64,000 nucleotides of DNA from Bombus terrestris (taxonomy: Eukaryota; Arthropoda; Insecta; Hymenoptera; Apidae). The translations under genes and the position numbers were made by a program. The DNA lies in NCBI RefSeq assembly GCF_910591885.1, contig NC_063283.1, positions 4,015,001-4,079,000 on the forward strand, given 5' to 3'. Below are positions 12,096 to 22,892 of this stretch, piece by piece (position 1 is the first letter of the stretch; every line of letters starts with the position of its first letter). Below the pieces are notes generated by a model. The model ran no database searches. It saw nothing but the letters and a program-made list of their open reading frames with translations, and was not told the origin of the DNA.

Positions 12096-13136
12096 TGTCC
12101 TTTCCAGTTTATCGAAGTTGTTTATGCAACCGCGTGTTCTACGTGATTAGATCTGATTATTCTTTCTTTATTTGATTTTTCTTTTTTTATTCAATTTTAA
12201 CAGTTTGTTTACAATTGTAATCAATTTTTAACATGTATGTACGAATTATTACTATATACAAATTTAAATAATTAAAAAATATAACAATATCGTAATTTTC
12301 TATCAAGAAGGAAAATTACCTAATTAATAGAAAAATATATTACTTACTGCTTGTAAATCGATAGTAGCAAAATCAATAATGCAGCAAGAATAGACATGCA
12401 TGCATTTTATTTATTTATTGCTAAGTGTGGAATTTATATGTTAAGTTTCTTTTTGTTGAAAGAATAAAATAATAAAAATAAATGGTTATTGATTAAATCA
12501 GTACATTGGAAATATACATTTAATGTTTATATAAAGAATGTTTTTTAAAATGTAAATCATCAAGTAAATCTATAATTTACCGTGGTCCCTTATGAAGAAA
12601 TGTGGCTCTGGTTAGAGCTGAGGCTTTAACCGCCTAAGAAGCATGCTAATCAATAGAAATAGAATATATGATTCAATATAAACACTTTAAATATAAATTA
12701 GCTTTTTCATTCATACTACTTTTTCATATTGAAAAGCAAGTAAAAGAAATTAATGAAAAAAAGGACAAGTATAATTGTCATAGATTACGCAGATTATCTT
12801 TGTATGTGTGCGCGCCTAGATATTATTTTTAAGATTAAAAAATAAAATAGATATGATTGCATAAGACACAAAGTGTGAATTACAAATTTAAAGATATAAA
12901 TTATATTGGAAAATAAAAATCAAATCACACAGAATCTTTTAAGCCATGCGATGATCACAAAAATAAGCTTATTTTAGAATCAGTTACTGTTTAATCATCC
13001 ACAGAATCATTATGTATAAGTAATAACCTTTTATCTCAACTATAATGAGTAATCAGAAAGACTATTTTGCACCGTAGTTACCCAAATATCCCAAATAAAA
13101 TTGAAATACTAATTATATATATAAAAGTTATAAAAT
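12096..13136. other. AT-rich spacer between oxidases B and C
   Basis: About 1 kb between the 5' side of B and the 3' end of C, both on the minus strand. It should contain B's promoter, any missing first exon of B, and the 3'UTR of C. No open frame with coding character was found. A good splice donor on the minus strand (CA/GTAAGT, near 12350-12356) is the only gene-like signal noted. Confidence 0.4.
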
Positions 13137-16100
13137 TTACCTATAAAAATCTATTATTCTATCAGCTTCTCTGAAACCCGTTTCAACTGCGCCATGCACA
13201 GTAGAATAATAACGTTCGTGCGTCGCTTCTCCAGCGAAGAGGATTATCTATTGAATTAAAATTATTAAAGAATCTGATACCCATTTTTCCTTAATTATTC
13301 AGTTAATGGAAATGCATACAGGTTTCCCATCAGCTAATATAATAGGTTCAGCTAAATCTTCCGTTTTCACGTTTAGCTTTTCAGTTGTTATACTTTTAAA
13401 GGTATACGATCCACGGAAATATTCATCAGTATACCATGATGATCTACAAATAATATAATACATATTAACGTTAGAATACCAAAAAAGAGAATATTACAAA
13501 TTATTACCTAATCATTTGATCAAATTTTGGAATATTATACGTTTTGCTCAAAAACATTTCTAGTAATAAATATAGTCCATCAGATACATCAGTATCAGAC
13601 AGTAACTCCATTTGTTTTGCAAATTTACCAGAGATCCATGCACATAGTACTCTTGGTTGATAATCCACAGAAATAAATGCAAACACATCACATAGCCACT
13701 CATAATCCTACATCATATATGGTGAATATATTTAAGAATCAATACTAATAATGTTTATCAATATTAAAGGATATAGCTGTATACTTGTTCATACTTGTCC
13801 ATAAGATTTAATAAATTCTTCTTTATCTTCCTTAGACCATATTAAACTAAAACCTGCACACTCTTCTTGCCACCATCTACGTGGGAATTCCAAGAACACT
13901 TTATTTACAGTTCCAATATTTAAACCCTAAATAACATATTACAATTGTGTTTTAAATTAAGTGCATATGAAAAAGTAGAGAAATTTCCATATTAACCATT
14001 CCATAACCATCAATATTAAACTTTTACCGTGCCTTTATTGCATGTTGTTTTATTCCAGGTAAAAGTGGAGTGAACATTGTGTTGTGTTTCTCTTTCAGAA
14101 CACCAAGAGATGCAGTAAATATAATATGAGATGCTTTATATGTTGAACCATCTTTTGTTTTTACAATTATATTGTTATCTGAAGTATAGTCAATATTATA
14201 AACATCTTTGTTAAATTCTATTTTTTCCATTATAGGCAATTTATTTTTTGCATTTGATATTTTTTGCTGAAATAAAAGAAAAATTAACTATTGCTACATA
14301 TACGTATATAATGTAATTATTAGTGATATAAAATATACATACTGATAATAAAGTAAATAATGTTTTATAGCCATGACTCTTCCAATTAAGTACAAGATCT
14401 CCATCACAAGTCCAATAATTTACAATTTCTTTTGCAGAAACATCAAACCATGAATCACTACATTGAATGGAATTATCAAATTTATGTATCCAATCTAGTA
14501 ATTGCTCGGCTTTATTACGACTAGTAAACGGATTTTTGTCAAATGTCTTATAAAATCTGAAATATTTAATTTAATTTAATTCAATTCAGTTGCTTATTAC
14601 AGCGATCGGAAGAGATTTCGAATTTTAGCGGTAAAATCAGGCCGGACGTGAGTCACTAACCTTGAAATGAGAAAGTAAGAGAAAACTATAGTGCATTTAT
14701 TAAAATTTGTACATTATTATGTATAATTTCTTACATTGTGCGATTGTGCTTCATAAAACTATTGTATTACGTTACAAATTATGAATGATTTATATCTCTC
14801 TATAAAAAATGTGACACAGGAACATAAATTATATATACTTTGTAAACATGTTCGCAAAAAGGTAAGAATTATTACTGAATTAGTTTTATAGAAAAAATAT
14901 GTTTTCATTGATTATAAAACATTTTGTATTTCAGCAATGTTGATCCTGAATTGGAAAAGTTGAGAAGAGAGGTTGATGGTCCTCCAAATTTAGATACTGT
15001 AGCATTAAATATTCAAAGAGCTACAGCACAAATTCATGCTTCTTATCTATTCGAAGAGATTGGAAAAACCACATTGCAAAAATTATGTTTATTACTAAGT
15101 TCTACTGCAACAGGGAAAATTTATAATGGGTGGCAAGAATTTGCTGCACATATGGGCTTAACAATGGAACAAATACGTGTATGCATATAATATTCAATGA
15201 TGATTTTATTTAAAATTGTTTTGTTAGCTCTTTTTCTTACAGTGTATAGATTATGATTTTAAAGGCCTGCAAGATCCAACTTATTATGTATTACTAACAT
15301 ATGTGCAACATGCTGAGGCAACTATAGATAAGATTTTGAGTATTTTACAAAGAATGCATCGTTTTGATATAATTAATCAAGTAAAGGATGATGTTTCTGA
15401 TCTAATTAACAGAATTTCACAAAGTACTACGGCAAATGGTATTTTAATATTTGTAATAGAAGCAGTAGAAACCTTTTCTTTCAATTTAGCTTAGATGAAT
15501 GGTTTTTATTTGTATAGAATCAATCATGAGACCAAATAATGTACCAAGAGCTCCATTAGTATTAACTCCAATTAATTTTGTACATAATACACAAAGACAT
15601 AAATCAGTCTCTGGGCATGTTATACAAGATAATTTAAAAAAGGTATTATAGAATATTTGTGATTAATGTCTTTATATCAATACAAATTGACATTTTTTGT
15701 TTATTTTCTTAATAGACTAAAAAACTATATGTCTGTAAAGTTATGTTAACATTTGCTGATGATGGTTCAGAAACTGCACAGCATATAGCAAAAATATTCA
15801 GGTCTAAGGAGCCCAAAATTGGAGTTCTCATACTTCAAGAACAGGAAAATTATGTATATAGTAGAGCAGAAGAGTTTATAGATGATTGTTTTAAACAGGT
15901 AAAACAATTTAGATGTCTGTAGATTGAAAAATTTAATTCAATTTAATTACTATTAATTAATAACATTTAGGTGAACTTTATTATACCTATACTAACGCAA
16001 GGATATATGGAAAGAATAAATAATTCTAAGAAAATCTATACTGAAGACCAAAATAGGTTAGATGCAAAGTACATAAAGTATATATATTCTCTTTTAAGAT

Positions 16101-16967
16101 ATGAATATGTGAGAAGTCAATGCATTAATTCTCGTGTAAGGTAAGTTTGTCAAATATTACTGTTTATACTGATGTATTTACATAAATATTTCTCTTTTCA
16201 GGTGTATAGTTCCTGATAAAGAAGTTTTCAAAGTTGCAACAACAAATTTGCATCCAACTTTGCAAGCATGGTTTAGAGAGAGTGACATTGATGCATTTGT
16301 TAAGAACATTCTTTTAAAGAAATGTTCAAAATAAACTTGTATAATTTAATAAATAATTTAAATTTATATTTAATAAATAATTTTAATTTTGTATATAATA
16401 AATAAATATTTTAAACCTATTTATATACTCACTGATTTATAAAATATTCTCCATATGACTCTGAATTATGTATATCATCCGATATATTTTCAGAAATATC
16501 ATAGTATATTTTTAATGTTTCTATACTTTCTTCTTTTGAGAGAATTTCACCCTTTGCAGTAACAAATAAGTGTCTATCGAATTCATTAAAGCATTTTGAT
16601 GAATCTAATAGTTTGTGTGGATAAGCAAGATCAAAAACAACATTCCCCTGTTCACCATGAACCCATTGTGCACCTAATTCCACTACATTATCCGCTGAAA
16701 ATATAAAATTACAATTGCTTTAAAAATAAGTGCGTTTCTTTATCCTATGCAACAAAAATTGAACTTTTGTGTATGAATGTTTAATGAACGTACAATAGAA
16801 ACAGAAATAATTTACTTACAAAATTCTACTGTATGTATTCTACCGCCGATCCGATCTTTTCCTTCGAGAATTGTAATATTTTTTAATCCCTTTTCTATTA
16901 ATCTAGCTGCTGCAGCAATACCCGCTGCTCCAGCACCAATGATTATTATTCTTGGATCTTTAAACAT
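13137..16967 (-). CDS. Spermine/polyamine oxidase-like FAD amine oxidase C (host of a nested gene)
   Basis: Third oxidase of the cluster, 474 residues from eight exons: 16967-16820, 16694-16433, 14556-14343, 14266-14033, 13926-13795, 13707-13508, 13443-13320, 13247-13137. It starts directly with MFKDPRIIIIGAGAAG, so there is no signal peptide and a cytosolic place is likely, unlike paralogue A. Seen motifs: GAGAAG at 11-16, GGRIHT, ELGAQWVHGEQG, the flavin Lys in GTVNKVFLEF, and FAGEATHERYYSTVHGA near the end. Stop is TAA at 13139-13137, read just past the last clear homology. Intron 2 (14557-16432) contains a complete plus-strand gene. Intron 4 begins with GC (AAG/GCACGG), because only that junction keeps the frame seen in paralogue A. 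Exons are AT-rich and CpG-poor compared with A. Polyamine oxidation is inferred from the family. Confidence 0.87.
14848..16334 (+). CDS. Death domain plus SEFIR adaptor, ACT1/CIKS-like
   Basis: Adaptor of 354 residues with no enzyme motif. Seven exons join in phase: 14848-14861, 14935-15178, 15243-15438, 15518-15642, 15716-15898, 15971-16140, 16202-16334. Residues about 60-150 form a death domain: LQKLCLLLS, then GWQEFAAHMGLTMEQIR, DPTYYVLLTYV, and ILQRMHRFDIINQV. Residues about 195-354 form a TIR-like SEFIR domain: KVMLTFADDGSETAQHIAK, FIIPILTQGYMER, then RLDAKYIKYIYSLLRYEYV and NSRVRCIVPD. The KYI...EY/F...N.R..PV/VP block is what sets SEFIR of ACT1 (TRAF3IP2, CIKS) apart from the TIR of MyD88. 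Death-plus-SEFIR is the arrangement of C. elegans ACTL-1, which works downstream of IL-17 receptors. A cytoplasmic signalling role is inferred. MyD88 is the alternative; it lacks this block. The gene lies wholly within intron 2 of oxidase C, on the other strand. Confidence 0.78.
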
Positions 16968-18234
16968 TGTACTGTTTTAACAACGTTTTGAAGTAGTAGA
17001 TTGTAATTAGTATACTATGATATCGTCATCATATGTACATAATTTATTCAGTATTTAATCTTTTTATCTAGAATAACAATAAATACGATTAATTATCAAA
17101 TGAAAATACTAAAAACGTATCCAACGTAACTATCAATTAGTATTATCTGGTATTGTTAGTACCATGCTTCGATCAGCTGATCTGATGTATTCCGGAAGTG
17201 CATAGCGCCACAAATACCGTAATACAAAATTTTCATCTTTATACAAAATGCTAATGAATTCGTGGGTCAGTTTTGGAAAAGTGATTTTAAACATCGAAAT
17301 GAATATTAAATTTGATATGCAAAAAAATTGATTGATTTTCATTTATCATTGGTAAACTGTAAATTTTTATGCATTTATAGGAAACTAGTACATGCAAAAT
17401 TACACATAATGTAGGTAGTATGAAAAAATATATAAAATATCCAAAATATATATAGTGCTTAGGATACTTCACCCGCACGGTACGATGTCTGATGAACTGC
17501 CCTAGTATGTTGCTGATTCTCTCCCTACCTGTCGTTGGGTTTCGTCTGTTCATTGTGCCTTTCTGGCTAGATTTTACTTGAAGCTTTTATCTGACCTCGG
17601 ATCATTAGGTTTACAGCTTGTGGAGGATATGTAATTCACAATTTCCTAAAGAAGGGAATGGGCTTATCCGTGCCATCAAAATTATCAAAATTCCGAACAG
17701 TTATAATTAGTAGATTAGTAGATTAGTCTACTGATTAAAAGTACAGTATCGATTTTTTAGCTATACCTTATTTCCCGGTTACAAAAATTCATTTTGTATC
17801 GGATTGAATTTGGTATATATTAAGTATAAATTAGATGTCGATAATATGAACGTTTTAAATATTGATAAATCGATTCATTTTTCGATGTGAAGCAATCGAG
17901 TATTGAGTATCGAGTATCGAATCTGAATGTAATGTAAATAACTTCCAAAGTGTTTCTTTATTATTAATATTAATTTTTAATAGATTCTCAAGAATAAAAT
18001 AATTAATATTATCGAAAAATACTTTTGAAATATTGATAATGGTGGCATTACGACATATTCACTAAATATATTATTTGTTCTTTTAAAGTTTGGGAATACA
18101 ATTATATGGAATATAGGTTATATGTGGATTCCTTAATAATACTAAGGAATAGAGATATGTCTGTGATCACATAAATTATTCGTTTGAATCGTTTTTGAAT
18201 CTTAAAATATTTAAAGTATTTAATTGTGTAAAAA
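16968..18234. other. Divergent upstream region of oxidase C and DDX41
   Basis: 1.27 kb between two divergent start codons. It contains a possible small minus-strand ORF (listed separately) and an unusually GC-rich patch at about 17460-17640 in otherwise AT-rich DNA. Promoters for both flanking genes should be here. I recognise no specific core-promoter motif. Confidence 0.4.
17133..17294 (-). CDS. Possible small ORF of 53 residues, unknown function
   Basis: ATG at 17294-17292 opens a 53-codon frame ending in TGA at 17135-17133. An in-frame ATG farther upstream (17342) would give 69 residues with a hydrophobic start. The predicted peptide has a balanced composition unlike a random AT-rich frame: FPKLTHEF, then ILYKDENFVLRYLWRY, then PEYIRSADRS. 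I recognise no family. It could be a conserved micropeptide, the last exon of an unseen gene, or chance. It lies between oxidase C and DDX41, on the strand of C. Confidence 0.3.
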   Translation of the reverse strand: MFKITFPKLTHEFISILYKDENFVLRYLWRYALPEYIRSADRSMVLTIPDNTN

Positions 18235-20811
18235 ATGGCACAAGAAAAAGGAGATCCTCCACGAAAGGTTATTTTACTATCTGATATTTTATCTCTTATC
18301 AATTATATATCTCTAAAATTTCTCTAACTAATAAATTAATAAATGTTTCTTAATATAGAGATACAGAAGAGAAGCAGACAAGGAAAGCAGTCCCCTGGAA
18401 ACAGATGACGATTATGTTCCTTATGTGCCAGTTAAGGAACGTAAAAAATATCAATTAATTAAGCTTGGTAAGCTTGGACAACTTAAAGATGAAGCTGCTG
18501 CTGGTATTATCGGGAAAAGTAGCAGTGAGAATGAAAAGGATGATGCAGATGATGATGATGGGCAAGTATGGGGAAGAAAGTCGAACATTTCTTTGTTAGA
18601 TCAACATACTGAATTAAAAAAATTAGCAGAAGGTAACTGTGTATGGCATACTTCATGAAATAAAAAATTTTCAATAACTTAAATTAACTGATTCGTAAAA
18701 TATTTTAGCTAAGAAGGAAAGTGCTATGGAAAAACAGTTGAAGGAAGAAGAAAAGATCCTAGAGAGTGTAGCAGAAAATAAAGCTTTAATGGGTGTAGCG
18801 GAATTAGCAAAGGGTATTCAATATGAGGACCCAATAAAGACCAGTTGGAGACCTCCAAGAGCAGTTCTTGCTGCAGGAGAAGCAAGACATGAAAGGATTA
18901 GGAGAAAACTTAGAATTTTAGTAGAGGGAGATGATGTACCACCACCATTGAAAAGCTTCAAAGAGATGAAATTTCATAGAGGTATACTGAATGGTTTGGA
19001 ACAGAAAGGTATTGTTAAACCCACACCAATTCAAGTTCAAGGAATACCAACAGTGTTAGTATACATTTATTGCATATACTTAGTCATGTTTCTGTAAAAT
19101 ATTAAGTATTTACTTTTATCCTTTTTGTAGATTATCAGGTCGCGATATGATTGGCATTGCTTTCACTGGTAGCGGTAAAACATTGGTATTTGTATTACCT
19201 ATTATAATGTTTTGTCTAGAACAAGAAGTGGCTATGCCATTTGTGAGAAACGAAGGACCATATGGTAATACTATATTGTGATAATATAAAAAATAAAATA
19301 TTTAGAAAATGATATTAAATATGACGTTTATCCCCTTTCAGGTTTAATCATTTGTCCGTCTCGAGAATTAGCGAAACAAACTTACGATATTATTCGACAT
19401 TACACGAATACTTTACGACAAGCAGGTTGTCCCGAAATACGCAGCTGTTTAGCAATTGGAGGTGTACCTGTATCAGAATCTTTAGAAGTTATTAACAAGC
19501 AAGTATTCTGCCAACACTTTGATTTTTCTTATTTCGATATTTCTATCGCATTATATAATCTTTGCCTTCGTTATAGAGGTGTTCACATTATGGTGGCAAC
19601 TCCTGGAAGACTAATGGATATGTTAGATAAAAAGATGGTAAAACTTAGCGTGTGTCGTTATCTATGTATGGACGAAGCTGATCGTATGATCGACATGGGT
19701 TTTGAAGAAGATGTGCGAACAATTTTTTCGTTCTTCAGGGTAAATATACTTTGTTATATTTTTATTATATTAAAAATTGTTTGTACTACATTTGAGCATA
19801 TATTTCATATAGGGTCAGAGACAAACGTTGCTGTTTTCCGCAACTATGCCAAAGAAGATTCAAAATTTTGCGCGTTCCGCTTTAGTAAAACCTGTGACGA
19901 TTAATGTTGGTCGCGCAGGTGCAGCGTCTATGAATGTAATACAAGAAGTTGAATACGTCAAGCAAGAAGCCAAAATCGTGTATCTCCTGGAATGTTTACA
20001 AAAAACTCCCCCACCTGTACTTATATTTGCCGAGAAAAAGCAAGACGTTGATGCTATTCACGAATACCTATTGCTAAAGGGCGTTGAAGCGGTAGCAATA
20101 CATGGTGGAAAAGGTATATTCAATTTTAATGCGAAAGATATCATCAAGTATATTTCTAGTGCTTAAATCGTGTAATTACTTTTTTATAGATCAGGAAGAA
20201 AGATCGCGTTCTGTAGAAGCTTTTCGTGAAGGCCGGAAGGATGTATTGGTTGCAACGGATGTTGCATCCAAAGGTCTCGATTTTGCCGATGTGCAACACG
20301 TTATAAATTACGATATGCCGGACGATGTTGAAAACTATGGTAATTTAGCATGTTTCTATTAAATTATTAAGCAATGATTAATTACTTAAATAATTAATTT
20401 TTATGTATAGTGCACAGGATCGGAAGAACTGGGCGTTCTGGACGAACTGGAATAGCAACAACATTTATTAACAAAGCAAATGACGAGTCTGTGTTACTGG
20501 ATCTTAAACACTTGCTTATGGAAGCAAAACAAAAGGTTCCACCATTCTTGCTGGAACTTTGTTCAGAGAATGAAAAATACCTCAATTTGGGAGGTAAGAC
20601 GATTGCAGATAACATTTACATTTTCTTTTTTATTAAGAAGCAGGAAATAAGCCGTGTTTTTTATTACATTTCAGATGAGCGTGGATGCAGTTATTGCGGT
20701 GGTCTTGGTCACAGAATCACAGAGTGTCCCAAACTGGAAGCTATCCAAAACAAACAAGCTTCGAATATCGGACGCCGTGATTACTTGGCCAGCAATGCAG
20801 CTGACTATTAA
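18235..20811 (+). CDS. DDX41: DEAD-box RNA helicase DDX41 (abstrakt)
   Basis: ATP-dependent RNA helicase of the spliceosome, nuclear; in mammals also a cytosolic nucleic-acid sensor. Ten exons join in phase: 18235-18267, 18359-18632, 18709-19054, 19131-19264, 19342-19498, 19577-19739, 19813-20113, 20190-20339, 20411-20593, 20675-20811; 625 residues, as in other animals. Near the N-terminus is DDDYVPYVPVKER. Helicase motifs in order: the Q motif TPIQVQGIP, AFTGSGKT (about 228-235), PSRELAKQ, TPGRL, MDEADRM (about 346), SAT, ATDVASKGLDF and HRIGRTGRSG. The C-terminal zinc knuckle CSYCGGLGHRITEC, typical of DDX41, is at about 586-599. Intron 5 starts with GC in the consensus AA/GCAAGT, which restores VINKGVH across the junction. 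Intron 1 has a weak donor (AAG/GTTATT). Exons are CpG-poor, as expected of a constitutively expressed gene. Confidence 0.96.
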
Positions 20812-21081
20812 ACTGGAATATTTTGTACATATCTTTTAAAAAATAGTGATTTCTTTGTATAATATCGTATTTTGTATAAGACACCGATTTTGTAAATATT
20901 CATACAAAATTTGTATTTATAATTAAACATTGATATTATCTCACTCTTTCCTTGATACTGCATACTTCTTGCTAGCTTTAAACGCGATGCTTTTATGTTT
21001 TCTCTGTTCATCAATTTGGCACACGATACGCACAAAGATAGAAATTTTTCAACAAAAATTCCGTCTGAATTGACCTGAATA

Positions 21082-22892
21082 ATGATTAGAGGGCAAAATG
21101 ACGATTTCACGTGGGTCGAAAATCAGAAAGCCGATGAAATAGAGACACGGCGAAGGATAATAGAGAAAAGTGCCGAAAAGAAGCGAAGATTACGTCAACA
21201 GCACATTGAACGCAAAGAAGCATTAGAAGCGGAAAAACTACAATATGCCAAGGCAGCTGGTGATGCAAAAATTCGACAGCTTAAACGCACGCAGCGACTA
21301 GTCGAGGAGCTTGCACGTCGCAAACGTAAAAGCGCAATTTTCCTTTAACTCGTTGTTAGACTGTTGGTGTATATGCATTCATGGAAAATTAGAAGCTGCA
21401 AAGATGCGCATAATGCATATAATATGCAAACATATACAAAATATGCAAAGTACAATACTCTCTATAATGTTTTATGTTTAATGATTATTATGACCATAAC
21501 GTCTATGTGTTTGTAATTATATCCATAAAAATATGAATTTGCATAAATAGCCGCAGTCTATTAATTCTAAATTTACTTACTGTGCACCTATTGATATAAT
21601 ACAGATATCGAACTGCAAGAGTCATTAAAGAGTAGAAAGATAAGATCTGCTGTTCCATCTGTATGTAACGAAGCATTGGAGAAGAAACACGCAGAATTAA
21701 TAGAAAAGAAGACTCAGGATGAAGAGATACAAACTTCTAACCTGTCCAGCCCATGGGACGTGGAAGAAGATTTTGAGACGAAGCAGCGGCAGAAGAAATT
21801 AAGTTACAGAAGAGATCTGCAGAACCAACTTCTAGATAATCGACGGAAACTGCGCGAGAAAGAAGAGGAGAAGCATCGCGAGCGAAAAATAATGGAAGAA
21901 GTTGACGAGACGATGCACCAAGAAAATTTGGAAGCGGAGAAGAGAAAGAAAGAAATAGCTGCTTTGATGGAGGCCGAGAAGGATGCTTTTTTAAAAGCTC
22001 GACGATTTTGGAAAGAGAAGAGGAGGGAGGTTCTGAAGCAGGAACACGACGAGATTTTGCGAATCATCGCTAAAAGGGAGGCTTTGCAAAAGAGGGAAGC
22101 TGAAGGAAAGGTTCTACGAAGACGTTCATTTATTGCCGCTGAATTTTATCTTAACAATGCACCTGTCTTTTTTAGGCTGATACTCAGGCAGCTAAGGACG
22201 CTATGTTAGAAAAGATGATGAGTAAATTGATGGAAGAAGAGCATAAACGAATAGAACGAGAAGAAATTTCCAGGGAATTGTATTTGGTAGAGAAAGAACG
22301 CAAACTGGCGGATGAAGCGATTAAACTGGCGATGGAAAAGAAACGTACTGCGAGACAACAACTAGAAGAGATGGTGAGATTGGGGTTGCATGGCGACATT
22401 TTTTTTTTTTTTTCATTGCACATTATCCTTTTATACAATACGCGTAAGAAATGTAACATCGTGTATAAAGATTGTTAGAGGCTGTAAAATGAATAGGCAA
22501 AAACTCAGAGAGCTATGGCTGAAAGGAAAGCGAAAGAAAATGCGATCGACGCTGCTTTCGCTAAGTATTTGGCAGATGAACGAAAGAAACAGGAGGAAAA
22601 GGAAGGTGAGAAGGAGCAAGCGCGACGCGAAAAAGGTACGTAAATCACCGTTGATATCAAAGACATAGCATTTGACACGAAACGAACCAACATGGTCGAG
22701 CTTTGCCATATTTTATTTGTAGTTGTCCAATATGGAAACGAATTGCGCGAGGCTATAGAGCAAAATAAAATGCAACGTTCGAAGGATGCAGGGAAGATAA
22801 AGCGTGAAGTTAATATTAACGAAATTAAGTGCCATTCGGAATCTAACTCGGAAGCAGTGAAATTTCAGCAGGCGAAGAACGATGTACTTTAA
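21082..22892 (+). CDS. Coiled-coil protein with TPH domain, ciliary type (CFAP53/MNS1-like?)
   Basis: Highly charged Glu/Lys/Arg-rich protein of 414 residues, almost entirely predicted coiled coil. Five exons in phase: 21082-21325, 21605-22110, 22176-22373, 22509-22635, 22723-22892. Arg-containing heptads such as YRRDLQNQLLDNRRKLREKE, and a C-terminal YGNELREAIEQNK, resemble the trichohyalin-plectin-homology (TPH) domain of CFAP53, MNS1 and trichoplein, which are structural proteins of cilia and sperm axonemes. Length is shorter than human CFAP53. Low-complexity coiled coils mislead similarity judgements, so the subfamily is open. It follows DDX41 by 270 bp on the same strand and ends convergent to the ADAM gene. 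CpG is more frequent in its exons than in DDX41, suggesting restricted (for example testis) expression. Confidence 0.6.

Noticed and set aside
12600..12660. tRNA-like sequence (GGTTAGAGCTGAGG...)
   Set aside because: No cloverleaf and no B-box GGTTCRANNCC; no tRNA gene was found anywhere in the window.
14848..16334. MyD88 as the identity of the nested gene
   Set aside because: Domain order would fit, but the C-terminal domain has the SEFIR block of ACT1 and lacks typical TIR box 1 and FW motifs.
21804..22709. Minus-strand Ser/Phe-rich frames
   Set aside because: Antisense shadows of the Glu/Lys-rich coiled-coil gene.
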